DNA of 56,978 bases from Formosimonas limnophila (GTDB lineage Bacteria; Pseudomonadota; Gammaproteobacteria; Burkholderiales; Burkholderiaceae). This document shows positions 23,703 through 32,993 of this stretch, one piece after another; within the stretch, counting starts at the first letter, position 1; each line of letters begins with the position of its first letter. The notes under the pieces were generated by a model that did no database searches, was not told the DNA's origin, and saw nothing but the letters and a program-made list of their open reading frames with translations. The DNA is taken from assembly GCF_014652675.1 (NCBI RefSeq), contig NZ_BMZG01000012.1, positions 1-56,978 on the forward strand, read 5' to 3'. The position numbers and the translations under genes are program-made.

Positions 23703-24962
23703 ATGCCTATCTCATTAAAAACCAAAGCTCCTCATGTTTGGTGGGGCTGGTTCCCTATTTTTTTGGTCCTGTTTGAGGTGTCTGTGTACACCGCGAACGA
23801 CATGATTCAGCCCGCCATGCCGCGTGTGGTGGCGGAGCATGGTGTGAGCAGCGCGTGGATTGCCACGGCGCTGACGGCGTTTATGATTGGCGGTGGGTTG
23901 CTGACCTGGTTACTTGGCCCGTACTCTGACCTTGTGGGGCGGCGTCCTGTGTTGCTCACGGGTGTGGCGTTGTTTTTCCTCGCGTGTTTGGCGACTCACT
24001 TCATCGCGCACATTGAGGGCTTTATGCTGCTGCGCGTGTTGCAGGGCATGGGCATGAGCTTCATTGGTGCGGTCGGCTATGCGGCGATTCAAGAAGGCTT
24101 TGAGGAAAAACGCGCCATCCGCATCATGGCGCTCATGGCGAATGTTTCGCTCATCGCGCCACTTCTGGGGCCTTTACTCGGTGCGTGGATTATCGAGTGG
24201 GCACCCTGGCAGACGATTTTCGCCATCAATGCCAGTCTCGCGCTCATCGCTTTCGTCGGTTTGTTCTTTTGCATGCCCGAAACATTGCCCCTTGAGGTCA
24301 AACAATCCACCATGCGCAGTGCGCCGAATCTGCTGAGATTTTTATCACACCTTGTTCATCAATACCGTGCACTGGCCGAAGACAAAAACTTTTGGCGCAA
24401 CAGCATGACCCCTGCTCTCATGATCACCCCGACGCTCGGCTGGATTGGGTTGGGGCCGATGATTTTAATGAATGATTTTGGACTGTCCAGTCGCGAGTTT
24501 GCCTTGTGGCAAATTCCTGTGTTTAGCTGCCTGATTGCGGCGAATTTATTTTTGGCTTATGTCACAGGCCGCTGGCCATTGCAGCGCAGCTTGTACATCG
24601 GGCTTTGGATTGCTGCTTGCGCTGCATTGCTCGGCCTCGGTCTGGTGTTTACTATCGGTGCTGCGGTGTGGATTTTGGCACTGATTACAGCGTTGATTGG
24701 GGTTGTCGATGGTTTGTCGATGTCGGTGTATTACCGATTCGCGCTCACGGGCAGCGATGCACCCAAAGGAATTTTAGCAGCGGCGGTCAGCGTGGTATTT
24801 ATGGCGGTTTTGGCTGTGGCGGTGGAGGTGTATAAATGGACGTATTTGCATTTTGGTATGCAAGGTTACCTTGTGCTCACGACGGCGTGTATGTGGGTGT
24901 TCATTGTCTTGGCGCGACGCACCATTGCACATGGGTTGACGCTGCGCGAGCCTGCTGCATAA
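23703..24962 (+). CDS. mdfA: Multidrug efflux MFS transporter, MdfA family
   Basis: This 419-residue protein has about 12 membrane helices. It matches E. coli MdfA closely in diagnostic places: FLVLFEVSVYTANDMIQP carries the membrane-embedded acidic residue of helix 1 used for drug and proton coupling, followed by WLLGPYSDLVGRRPVLL (MFS motif A), LLRVLQGMGMSFIGAVGYA and ALMANVSLIAPLLGPLLG. MdfA exports cationic and neutral drugs in exchange for protons. It is monocistronic, with a strong terminator after it. Confidence 0.85.
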   Translation: MPISLKTKAPHVWWGWFPIFLVLFEVSVYTANDMIQPAMPRVVAEHGVSSAWIATALTAFMIGGGLLTWLLGPYSDLVGRRPVLLTGVALFFLACLATHFIAHIEGFMLLRVLQGMGMSFIGAVGYAAIQEGFEEKRAIRIMALMANVSLIAPLLGPLLGAWIIEWAPWQTIFAINASLALIAFVGLFFCMPETLPLEVKQSTMRSAPNLLRFLSHLVHQYRALAEDKNFWRNSMTPALMITPTLGWIGLGPMILMNDFGLSSREFALWQIPVFSCLIAANLFLAYVTGRWPLQRSLYIGLWIAACAALLGLGLVFTIGAAVWILALITALIGVVDGLSMSVYYRFALTGSDAPKGILAAAVSVVFMAVLAVAVEVYKWTYLHFGMQGYLVLTTACMWVFIVLARRTIAHGLTLREPAA

Positions 24963-24982
24963 AAACATAATCATCATGATTA

Positions 24983-25015
24983 CGAAAAAGCCAGACGAGA
25001 TGTCTGGCTTTTTCG
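24983..25015. terminator. Bidirectional terminator between mdfA and the PPK2 remnant
   Basis: CGAAAAAGCCAGAC and GTCTGGCTTTTTCG are a perfect 14-base inverted repeat around a five-base loop, with T-runs on both strands. It serves the converging genes on either side. Confidence 0.85.
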
Positions 25016-25032
25016 TTTAGAGCAGTTTCTTT

Positions 25033-25680
25033 TTAATCAAACGTGTCGTTGCGCTTGCCATTTTCCAGCACATGCCCCATGCCTGGGCGGCTGACCAATA
25101 ACGCGTCAACGGGCACTGCAACCTGCACATCTCTGTTGTTGTATGGCAAAAGCTGCAGGATGTGGCTCATGGCATTGAGGTGTGCGTGTTTTTTGCAGTC
25201 AGACTTAATCACGGTCCATGGTGAATCAGCGGTGTCGGTGTGATAGAACATCGCTTCTTTGGTGGCTGTGTAGTCCTCCCATTTATCGAGCGAGGCCATA
25301 TCAATCGGCGAGAGCTTCCATTGTTTGAGCGGGTGATTTTTTCGCTCAGAGAAACGCTGACGCTGAACATTGCGATTGACTGAGCACCAAAACTTGACGA
25401 GGATGATACCGCTGCGCATCGAATTGCGCTCGAATTCAGGGCACTGACGCATGAATTCAGTGTATTCCTGATCGCTGCAAAACCCCATAACCCGTTCAAC
25501 ACCCGTGCGGTTGTACCATGAGCGGTCAAACATGACGATTTCCCCTGCGATGGTATTGTTCACTATATCCCCGACCGCTTGCAGATTGGTATATACCGCG
25601 GCATTTTGGCGCTCGCTGATGTCGTTTTGCACTGCTTGCGGCAGAGCTTCTGCCTGCTTGGTGATGGGCTGTTTCGTCAA
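25033..25680 (-). pseudogene. Polyphosphate kinase 2 remnant lacking the P-loop
   Basis: From about residue 47 the sequence is clearly PPK2: EIVMFDRSWYNRTGVERVMG, YTEFMRQCPEFE, GIILVKFWCSV, HPLKQWKLSPIDMASL and WTVIKSDCKKHAHLNAM. The lid and C-terminal half, which bind polyphosphate and the nucleotide base, are intact. The preceding 60-70 residues that should hold the Walker A loop (GRDAAGKGG type) are missing; an unrelated polar stretch joins directly to the core. The only start in frame is a TTG, and the frame runs on upstream through a polar, PPK2-like N-terminus without an ATG. Without Walker A the kinase should be inactive. An in-frame internal deletion plus start damage is the simplest reading. 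Confidence 0.75.
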
Positions 25681-25799
25681 TGCGCGTTGGCGTGTGGTAT
25701 TTTTGTGGCGATTTTTTTTGGTTTGATTGACGGATGATGGCTTTGGGGATTGACCATTGAGTTGTGTATTTGTCTGATTTGATGGGGGATTGCCGCCAT
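25677..25799 (-). CDS. Short upstream reading frame with ideal ribosome-binding site
   Basis: An excellent Shine-Dalgarno (AAGGAGGT, 25811-25804) precedes an ATG at 25799 that opens 40 codons of polar, basic sequence. Its TGA overlaps the TTG at 25680 that begins the PPK2-like frame (TTGA). Either this is the original start of the PPK2 gene, separated from it by a frameshift, or the two frames are translationally coupled. The remaining bases up to 26032 hold no other gene. Confidence 0.4.
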   Translation of the reverse strand: MAAIPHQIRQIHNSMVNPQSHHPSIKPKKIATKIPHANAH

Positions 25800-26032
25800 T
25801 GTGACCTCCTTCTGTTGATGGGTTATTTCAGTTATATACGCCTGTCAAATCTGAAAACCCACCGACCTCAGCTAAATCCATATAAAAATTATGGTTATTA
25901 TTGTGAATGCTGCTTTTTTGAGACACTCTGCCGATTCAGACATTTTTTCACTTGATCTTGTGCTGAATACACGGGTTAATTTGGCTCGTCAGGATTGAAT
26001 AGACGGTACAATAACCCCATGAAACACTACAG

Positions 26033-26060
26033 GCACTTCGCTCTGCGCAGTGCTTTTTTT
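26033..26060 (+). terminator. Hairpin with T-run just before rep
   Basis: GCACT-T-CGC pairs with GCG-C-AGTGC around a short loop, followed by seven Ts, 30 bases before the rep start codon. So close to the gene it may act as an attenuator in the rep leader rather than as an intergenic terminator. Confidence 0.55.
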
Positions 26061-26089
26061 ATCCCTATCGAAATTCAAAAAAGCAGTCC

Positions 26090-28159
26090 ATGGCCACACA
26101 CGCATCACCGAAAAAAATGAGTTTGAACCTACAGCAACAAGCCGCCGTTGATTATCTCGACGGTCCTTGTTTGGTGCTTGCGGGAGCAGGCAGTGGCAAA
26201 ACAGGGGTGATTACCCAAAAAATCGCACATTTGATTAACAACTGTGGCTATGAGCCGAAACACATCCTCGCGGTAACATTCACCAATAAAGCCTCAAAAG
26301 AAATGTCTGAGCGCGTGACAAAAATCATGAGCGGCTCATCGGCGAATCTGAAAGGCTTGACGATTTCGACGTTTCACTCGTTCGGCGTGCGATTTTTGCG
26401 CGATGAAGCCAAGCATTTGGGACTGAAAGAAAAATTCTCAATCCTTGACCAAGACGATTGCTTTTCGATTTTGCAAGAGTTGTGCGCGACGACGGACAAA
26501 GCATTGATTAAAACCATGCAATCGACGATTTCGCTGTGGAAGAATGGTCAGACCACACCTGAGCAGGCTTTAAAAGAAGCCAAGGATGAGCAAGAGTTGC
26601 AATTCGCTCGCGTCTACGCGAACTACAACGCCACCATTTCGGCCTATCAAGCAGTTGATTTTGATGATTTGATTCGCCTGCCTGTCGAGTTGTTGCAATC
26701 AAACGAAGAAGTCCGCAACCGTTGGCAAGCCAAGCTGCGTTACATTCTCGTCGATGAGTACCAAGACACCAATAGCTGCCAGTACGCATTGCTCAAACTG
26801 CTCACTGGCGTGCGCGGGATGTTCACCGCAGTGGGTGATGATGACCAAGCGATTTATGCATGGCGTGGTGCAACGCTGGATAACTTAAAATTATTGCAGA
26901 CAGATTTTCACCGTTTAAAGGTGATTAAGCTGGAACAAAACTATCGCTCCACAGAGCGAATTTTGAACGCGGCCAATGCGGTCATTGCGCACAATCCGAA
27001 GTTGTTTGATAAAAAGCTCTGGAGTGAGTACGGACAAGGCGACCCGATTCGCGTCATCCCGATGGCGAATGAAGAGGAAGAAGCTGAAAACGTCGTCATG
27101 CGACTCCAAGCGCACAAAATCGCCAACAACGCTCAATTCTCTGACTATGCGATTCTGTATCGCGGCAATCATCAAGCCCGCGTGTTTGAGCAAGCTCTGC
27201 GCAAAGAGCGTATTCCCTATGTCATGTCAGGCGGTCAGTCGTTTTTCGAGCGCGCTGAGATTCGCGACATCATGGCATATTTCCGACTGCTCAATAACAT
27301 CAACGACGACCCCGCATTCATCCGTGCCGTCACCACACCTAAACGCGGTATTGGTGCCGCCACGCTAGAACACCTCGGCCAGTACGCTGGGCGACGCAGC
27401 ATACCGCTGTTTGAAGCGGTTTTTGAAGCGGGTTTTGCCAGCGTTTCAACTGCGCGCCAGCTAGAACCGCTGCTTGAGTTCGTTGAATTCATCAATACAT
27501 TCGAAGAACGCGCCGCCAAAGACGAAGCCCCAGAAGTACTCGATGATTTCATCAAAGCTATTGGTTACGAGCAGTATCTCTACGAGCATTTTGATGAGCG
27601 ACAAGCACAGAACAAATGGCAAAACGTCAATGAGTTCGTCGCATGGATGAAACGCCGCGCAGAAGAAGACGACAAAAAGCTCTCTGAAGTCATTCAAAGC
27701 ATGGTGCTCATCTCCATGCTCGACAAAGGCAATGCCGAAGAAAACACCGTGCGCTTATCAACTCTACACGCCTCAAAGGGCTTAGAGTACCCACACGTAT
27801 TTCTCGTCGGTGTAGAAGAAGGCTTACTGCCACACATCTCACGTGACGAAGCCCTCGAAGACCCAACACGCATCGAAGAAGAGCGCCGCCTGATGTACGT
27901 CGGCATCACACGCGCCCGTAAAAGTCTACACATCACGTGGTGCCAAAAACGCCGCCGTGGAAGAGACTTCGAAAACCGAGAAGTCTCTCGATTCGTCAAA
28001 GAAATGAAACACGAATCCGACGCCGCGCGCGAAAATCTCAAAGACGTGCCGCAAGTCACACCCAAGCAACGGATCGAAGTGCTCAAAGCTATGCTCGCCA
28101 AACAAGCTGGCCAGCAAGATTTACCATTCAAACCAACAGAAGAAAGTGTCAATGATTGA
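26090..28159 (+). CDS. rep: ATP-dependent DNA helicase Rep
   Basis: This 689-residue UvrD/Rep-type SF1A helicase carries all motifs: Q-motif LNLQQQAAVDYLDGP, Walker A GAGSGKTGV, TFTNKASKEM, STFHSFG, Walker B LVDEYQDTN, GDDDQAIYAWRGA, QNYRSTERIL, TLHASKGLEYPHVFLVGVEEG and EEERRLMYVGITRARKSL. Size and the short, non-UvrD C-terminus (KQAGQQDLPF) favour Rep over UvrD or PcrA. Rep unwinds 3' to 5' and clears protein blocks ahead of the replisome. Confidence 0.9.
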   Translation: MATHASPKKMSLNLQQQAAVDYLDGPCLVLAGAGSGKTGVITQKIAHLINNCGYEPKHILAVTFTNKASKEMSERVTKIMSGSSANLKGLTISTFHSFGVRFLRDEAKHLGLKEKFSILDQDDCFSILQELCATTDKALIKTMQSTISLWKNGQTTPEQALKEAKDEQELQFARVYANYNATISAYQAVDFDDLIRLPVELLQSNEEVRNRWQAKLRYILVDEYQDTNSCQYALLKLLTGVRGMFTAVGDDDQAIYAWRGATLDNLKLLQTDFHRLKVIKLEQNYRSTERILNAANAVIAHNPKLFDKKLWSEYGQGDPIRVIPMANEEEEAENVVMRLQAHKIANNAQFSDYAILYRGNHQARVFEQALRKERIPYVMSGGQSFFERAEIRDIMAYFRLLNNINDDPAFIRAVTTPKRGIGAATLEHLGQYAGRRSIPLFEAVFEAGFASVSTARQLEPLLEFVEFINTFEERAAKDEAPEVLDDFIKAIGYEQYLYEHFDERQAQNKWQNVNEFVAWMKRRAEEDDKKLSEVIQSMVLISMLDKGNAEENTVRLSTLHASKGLEYPHVFLVGVEEGLLPHISRDEALEDPTRIEEERRLMYVGITRARKSLHITWCQKRRRGRDFENREVSRFVKEMKHESDAARENLKDVPQVTPKQRIEVLKAMLAKQAGQQDLPFKPTEESVND

Positions 28160-28317
28160 CGTTTTTCTGATTGGTGACAATATAAAGTCCGTAAAAGGTT
28201 GTTGTGAAGTCCACTTCGATGTCCCCACTTTTTATAACCGCATGATGAACAGAAGAAACATGATTCTCATGCAACATTATTATGGGATTAGATCTAATTT
28301 TATGATTTTCAATACAC

Positions 28318-28809
28318 GTGTACCACATGACCGAGCTGAGTTTGGTCGAGTTGCTTTATACGGCAACACAGCAGGTTTGGCCACAAGCCCATGAGAAAAA
28401 TATCGAGCTGCGGGTGGATGAGGGTATGAATGAGTTGTTTGATGAGGCCTACGTACTCACCGACGGTGGAATGATTGTCCGAGCATTAGTGAATCTGTTG
28501 ACCAATGCCATTCGCTACAGCCCATCTGATTCAGTTATGGAGATTACATTGCAAGTGAATAATAATCAGGCGATTTGCTGCATTCGTGATCATGGTATCG
28601 GTATGACTGCCGCACAATTGAAGCAACTCAATCAGGGTGTAAACATGCTGCCTGCTGCTCATGCAAAACCTGATGCAGCAGGCAGCCTCAGTGTCGGACT
28701 TATTATGGCGATGACAGTGGTGCGCCATCACCAAGGCCAATTAACATTTCACAGTGAGTTGGGTTTGGGGACACAAGTATTTTTTAAGCTTGCCTGCGAT
28801 GGGGATTGA
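28318..28809 (+). pseudogene. Orphan histidine-kinase ATPase domain, probable remnant
   Basis: The 163 residues form a HATPase_c domain: N-box ALVNLLTNAIRYSP, G1 box IRDHGIGM, and a G2-like GSLSVGLIMAMTVVRHHQG, ending in GTQVFFKLA. No sensor, membrane or phospho-accepting His domain precedes it. The 160 bases back to rep hold no convincing coding frame, and no response regulator is nearby. It is most likely the tail of a degraded sensor kinase, though a stand-alone ATPase cannot be excluded. Confidence 0.6.
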
Positions 28810-28837
28810 GGGCTGATGAGCTTATCTTATCGTCTCA

Positions 28838-29782
28838 TCAGTTGCTGGCGTGCTCAAGCATTTCGATAAATAAGCCAGCCACATCAAACCCTGTTTGATT
28901 AAAAACTTCTTGGAATCCCGTCGGGCTGGTGACATTGATCTCAGTAATGCAATCGCCAATTACATCCAAACCTGTGAGTAAAATACCGCGCGACCACAGC
29001 ACAGGGGCAAGCGCATTGGCTAACTGCCAATCACGCTCAGACAATGGTTGGGCAACCGCTTTGCCACCCACCGCCATATTGCCGCGCACTTCACCATTTT
29101 GCGGGATGCGTGCGAGGGCGTAGGGTACGACTTGACCGCCAATGAGTAAAATGCGTTTGTCACCCTCAGAAATCGCAGGGAGAAACTTCTGAATCATGAT
29201 GGGACGCGTGCTCTTTTGCGTTAACACTTCAATCACTGAACCAAGGTTCATGCCCTGCTCCGTCACACGAAACACACCTGCGCCCCCCATGCCGTCAAGC
29301 GGTTTGAGAATAATATCTTTGTGCGTTTGATGAAACTCATTAATCAGCGACTTGTCGCTGGTGATCAGCGTGGGGGCAGTGAACTCTGGGAATTCTAAAA
29401 TTGATACTTTCTCGGAGTGATTGCGAATCGCTGTCGGTGCGTTGAACACCACAGCACCTTGGCGAACAGCGGCATCAAGCAGCCAAGTATCGGTGACGTA
29501 GTTCACATCAAACGGTGGGTCTTTGCGCATGATGACCGCGTCGAACTCTTTGAGTGCTTTGGTGCTTGTTTCGACGACATCAAACCAGTGTGCTTGCGTT
29601 GCCGAGTCGAGCAACTTAATCTGCTGTGCCGTCGTGCCGATCATGGCATTCGAGTACATTTGCGATGAAGTGCAGGCCCAAATGTGGTGACCACGACTTT
29701 GCGCCGCACGCATCATGGCGTAGGTGGTTTCTTTGTGGATTTTGAACTGCGTGAGCGGATCGGCGATAAAGAGAAGGTGCAT
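28838..29782 (-). CDS. gshB: Glutathione synthetase
   Basis: The 314 residues match the proteobacterial GshB family: the N-terminal IADPLTQFKIHKETTYAMMRAA, the MRKDPPFD motif, the ATP-grasp segments LKPLDGMGGAGVFRV and FLPAISEGDKRILLIGG, and the late GLDVIGDCITEINVTSPTG. The enzyme joins gamma-glutamylcysteine and glycine using ATP. It is transcribed behind gshA with a 35-base gap, so both steps of glutathione synthesis are one operon. Confidence 0.96.
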   Translation of the reverse strand: MHLLFIADPLTQFKIHKETTYAMMRAAQSRGHHIWACTSSQMYSNAMIGTTAQQIKLLDSATQAHWFDVVETSTKALKEFDAVIMRKDPPFDVNYVTDTWLLDAAVRQGAVVFNAPTAIRNHSEKVSILEFPEFTAPTLITSDKSLINEFHQTHKDIILKPLDGMGGAGVFRVTEQGMNLGSVIEVLTQKSTRPIMIQKFLPAISEGDKRILLIGGQVVPYALARIPQNGEVRGNMAVGGKAVAQPLSERDWQLANALAPVLWSRGILLTGLDVIGDCITEINVTSPTGFQEVFNQTGFDVAGLFIEMLEHASN

Positions 29783-29817
29783 GATGGGCGCTTTGTTTAA
29801 TGTGGGCAGTAGGGGGC

Positions 29818-31110
29818 TTAGGCGTACATTTCTTGGTATGGGTCTGTTTTTTCCAATTCAAGTGATGCGGCGAGCATGGCCAAACGCCCCACCACGCCGT
29901 ATGAGTAAAAACGATTGTGCAACAGTCCTAAATCATCGGCGCGTCGCTCGGACTCTTTGACAAACGACAGTGTTTCAAAGTGCATACCTGCGGAATTGAG
30001 GTTTTCATCCACGCCGCGTTCAGAATTGACGCGATAAAAACCACCCACCACATAGCGGTCAATCATGTAGACCACGGGCTCAGCCGTGTTGCCGCCCCAT
30101 GTTTCGATGGTCGGTACGCCTTCTTGAATGAGTAGGTCGTGGACTTCGAGCCCTTCTTTGACAACTGCCATTTTGTTGCGTTGTTTGCGATTGAGTTCTT
30201 TCACGTCGTCTGCGCTGCGCACGGTCATGATGCCCATACCGTAAGTGCCCGCATCGGCTTTGACAATGAGAAATGGCTTTTCGGTGATGCCGTATTCTTT
30301 GTATTTTTTCGCGATTTTTTTGAGTGTGGTTTCAACGGCGGTGGCGAGTGCGTCCTCGCCTGTTTGGGTGTTGAAATCAACGCCAGAAATTTGCGTGTGG
30401 ATTGGGTTGATGAGCCACGGGTCAATGTCGAGTGCTTTGGCGAATTTTTTGGTCACTTCATCATAAGCCGAGAAGTGGGTGGATTTGCGACGCACCGTCC
30501 AGCCTGCGTGAAGTGGCGGCAGTAAGGTTTGCTCCTTGATGTTTTCAAGAATGGTGGGCTGGCCGCCAGATAAATCGTTGTTGAGCAAAATGGTACAGGG
30601 GTCAAACGTGCCATGATCAAGTGTGATGCGTCGCCCGTTGCGCTCAAGCGGTTCAAGCATCAGCGTTTCGCCATTGGGCAGTGTGATCGGAGTTGGCTGG
30701 GTGATGGTGTCATCGAGCGAACCCAAACGCACATTCAGACCAGTCAAACGCATGATTTTGGACAGTTGTGCGACGTTTTGCAGATAAAACGGGTTGCGTG
30801 TGTGTTTCTCGGGAATGATGAGCAGGTTGCGTGCGTCAGGACAGTATTTTTCAACGGCGGCGAGTGCAGCTTGCGTGGCAAGCGGGAACATTTCCTCGGC
30901 TAAATTATTAAAGCCGCCGGGGTAAAGATTGGTATCCACTGGCGCGAGCTTAAATCCGGCGTTACGTAAATCCACGGATGAATAAAACGGCGGTGTGTGC
31001 TCCTGCCACTCCATGCGAAACCAGCGCTCAATCATGGGGGTGGCACCCAGCATTTTGGTTTCGAGTTCAGACAGAGGGCCTGTCAGTGCCGTACGCAGGT
31101 GAGGAACCAT
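29818..31110 (-). CDS. gshA: Glutamate-cysteine ligase, betaproteobacterial/Acidithiobacillus type
   Basis: This 430-residue protein belongs to the GshA family first described in Acidithiobacillus, unrelated in sequence to E. coli GshA. Characteristic segments are NAGFKLAPVDTNLYPGGFNNL, IPEKHTRNPFYLQNV, a FLIVKADAGTYGMGIMTVRS nucleotide-binding region, and WGGNTAEPVVYMIDRYVVGG. It performs the first, rate-limiting step of glutathione synthesis. It lies upstream of gshB in the same operon. The family's presence is one of the markers for a betaproteobacterial host. Confidence 0.93.
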   Translation of the reverse strand: MVPHLRTALTGPLSELETKMLGATPMIERWFRMEWQEHTPPFYSSVDLRNAGFKLAPVDTNLYPGGFNNLAEEMFPLATQAALAAVEKYCPDARNLLIIPEKHTRNPFYLQNVAQLSKIMRLTGLNVRLGSLDDTITQPTPITLPNGETLMLEPLERNGRRITLDHGTFDPCTILLNNDLSGGQPTILENIKEQTLLPPLHAGWTVRRKSTHFSAYDEVTKKFAKALDIDPWLINPIHTQISGVDFNTQTGEDALATAVETTLKKIAKKYKEYGITEKPFLIVKADAGTYGMGIMTVRSADDVKELNRKQRNKMAVVKEGLEVHDLLIQEGVPTIETWGGNTAEPVVYMIDRYVVGGFYRVNSERGVDENLNSAGMHFETLSFVKESERRADDLGLLHNRFYSYGVVGRLAMLAASLELEKTDPYQEMYA

Positions 31111-31238
31111 GGTGTGCCTTTGGATGCTGTTGAGAAATGTCGTTTCTCAGTGAAGAGTGGATTTGATATTGAGCAAATGATTTGGGGGTATTTTCCGTTT
31201 TTTCAAGCACCCCTAATCCCATACTTTGGTACTTAACA

Positions 31239-31886
31239 CTAAGGAGCAGGTTGCTCAAGACGGTGGGCATTCACAGGGTCACTCATAATCCAGTTACTGA
31301 TGACCTCAGTCGCTTCTTCTAAGCCGACGCGATTCGATGAGGAGAATAATTGTGCGGTTCCCCAGTCGCCAGCCATGTCTTTTAACTCTGCTTTGACTTT
31401 AAATAACGTTTGATGAGCAATGTTTCGCGTCACTTTGTCTGACTTTGTCAACAAAACGTGAATCGGTTTTGCTAGTGGCGCAAACCAGCTCACCATCTGG
31501 CGATCAAGGTCTGTGAAGCCGCGGCGGATGTCAAGCATCAAGACCAATCCCTTGATTTGCGAATGCTCTTCAAGGTATTGGCTGAGCAAGCGATTCCAGT
31601 GGTCTTTGACGTCGCGTGGGGTTTGCGCATAGCCATAGCCTGGCAAATCAACCAAATAGCCGTAGGTTTCTTCTCTGCGGCCGACTGTAAAATAGTTAAT
31701 GTGTTGTGTGCGTCCTGGGGTGTTACTAGAAAACGCGAGGCGTTTTTGGTTGCATAGCACGTTAATCGCGCTGGATTTGCCTGCGTTTGAACGACCTGCG
31801 AAAGCCACTTCGGGGAAGTTGGCCGTCGGTAAGTCCTTGAAATGATTGACGGTAGTGAAAAACTGACTGTGGTGCAAAAGTGACAT
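31239..31886 (-). CDS. engB: Ribosome biogenesis GTP-binding protein EngB (YihA/YsxC)
   Basis: The 215 residues carry the G-motifs: G1 [12 protein letters not shown], a [10 protein letters not shown] switch I region, G3 DLPGYGYA, G4 TKSD and the G5 region FSSSNRVG. EngB is an essential GTPase in large-subunit assembly and division. It is divergent from the cytochrome c4 gene, with overlapping upstream regions. Confidence 0.95.
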   Translation of the reverse strand: MSLLHHSQFFTTVNHFKDLPTANFPEVAFAGRSNAGKSSAINVLCNQKRLAFSSNTPGRTQHINYFTVGRREETYGYLVDLPGYGYAQTPRDVKDHWNRLLSQYLEEHSQIKGLVLMLDIRRGFTDLDRQMVSWFAPLAKPIHVLLTKSDKVTRNIAHQTLFKVKAELKDMAGDWGTAQLFSSSNRVGLEEATEVISNWIMSDPVNAHRLEQPAP

Positions 31887-31930
31887 AAGAGGCTTTCAAA
31901 AGATGAAGACGTCGTTCTGCGTCGCACATC

Positions 31931-31959
31931 TTGGTTTATTAACCCGCTTATTGTACAAT
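31931..31959 (+). promoter_or_regulatory. Sigma-70 promoter of the cytochrome c4 gene
   Basis: TTGGTT and TACAAT are separated by 17 bases, about 60 bases before the cytochrome start codon. The spacing is optimal, and both boxes are within two changes of consensus. Confidence 0.6.
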
Positions 31960-32019
31960 GACGTCCATTATTTATCTGTTATTTACACCACAACTCGAAC
32001 ACCTTTTACAGGCGCATTC

Positions 32020-32934
32020 ATGAAACGTTCATATTCTTTATTGCTCGCGGGCTTGGCCGTGGTGGCCACAGTCTCAGGGGTTGCGATTGCCCAACAACAA
32101 AAAGACACAGCCAAACCCGCTGAACCAGCCAAAACCGAAACCACGCAGAATACGGCGATGCCCGATGCGACAGTTGCAGCCGCTATGCCGCTGTTTGACA
32201 TCAAGAGCGTTCAAGGCATGGAAGTCGGTTTAGAGCGTGGTAGGCTCATTGCGGTGGGTGTTTGTGCTGAGTGCCACCAAGCTGATGGCAACAGCACAGC
32301 ACCAGCGTGGCCTAAATTGGCTGGTCAGCACGAGGGTTATATTGCCAAACAACTGTATAACTTTAAAGCAGCAGAACCAGGTAAAAATGCGCTGCGCCAA
32401 AACATGGTTGATGTGACCGATGGCAAAGCCAAAACCTCTACAATGGCTGCTCAGGTTGCGCGTTTGTCGGCGGACCCAAAAGAATTTGATAAAGATGTTC
32501 AGAGCCTGGCCATGTGGTTCGCATCACAAAAAAATAACTCGCCAGACGTTGCCAAAAATGAAGATACCGTCGGTTTGGGACAATCAATATACCGCGGTGG
32601 TGTGATGAGCAAAGGTGTGCCGGCTTGTGCAGGCTGCCATGGCCCGACAGGTCAAGGTATGTTCAATGCCAGTAAGCTTGGTGCAGGTGCGAATGCCTTT
32701 CCGATGGTGTCAGGCCAGTTCTCTGACTATATGGTCGCTCAACTGCAAGCATTCCGCGAGGATGTGCGCGGTAATAGCCCGATCATGAGCGACATTGCCA
32801 AACGCATGACTGACAATGAAATTAAAGCGGTTTCTGACTACATGGCCGGTAAGCGTCTCAATGCAAATGCAGTAGCACCTGCCGTAGCTCCAGCTTCGAC
32901 TGAGCCCAAACCAGCAGCGCCTGCGAAGCCATAA
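32020..32934 (+). CDS. Diheme cytochrome c (c4 family)
   Basis: I start at the ATG at 32020 rather than the longer frame because it begins a clear Sec signal peptide (MKRSYSLLLAGLAVVATVSG ending AIA). The mature protein has a Pro/Ala/Lys-rich spacer and then two class I cytochrome domains with heme sites CAECH and CAGCH, each followed by a Met-containing ligand region (QNMVDVT, FPMVSGQF). Cytochrome c4 shuttles electrons in the periplasm from the bc1 complex to terminal oxidases. Its C-terminus is again Ala/Pro-rich. ResB and CcsA, which attach heme to such proteins, follow on the same strand. Confidence 0.88.
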   Translation: MKRSYSLLLAGLAVVATVSGVAIAQQQKDTAKPAEPAKTETTQNTAMPDATVAAAMPLFDIKSVQGMEVGLERGRLIAVGVCAECHQADGNSTAPAWPKLAGQHEGYIAKQLYNFKAAEPGKNALRQNMVDVTDGKAKTSTMAAQVARLSADPKEFDKDVQSLAMWFASQKNNSPDVAKNEDTVGLGQSIYRGGVMSKGVPACAGCHGPTGQGMFNASKLGAGANAFPMVSGQFSDYMVAQLQAFREDVRGNSPIMSDIAKRMTDNEIKAVSDYMAGKRLNANAVAPAVAPASTEPKPAAPAKP

Positions 32935-32959
32935 CGGTATCATGTCTAATCAGCTATAA

Positions 32960-32986
32960 TGAGCGGTGATTCACCGCTCATTTTTT
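32960..32986 (+). terminator. Terminator between cytochrome c4 and resB
   Basis: TGAGCGGTGA and TCACCGCTCA form a ten-base stem with a tight loop, followed by six Ts. It lies only seven bases before the resB start, so resB needs its own promoter or read-through. Confidence 0.75.
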
Positions 32987-32993
32987 ATTGGCT

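Noticed and set aside
28146-28394. 82-codon frame between rep and the kinase remnant
   Set aside because: Overlaps the end of rep, is unlike any kinase N-terminal region, and its composition is not convincing.
30139-30525. 128-codon forward frame opposite gshA
   Set aside because: Phe/Val-rich mirror of gshA codons; no independent coding evidence.
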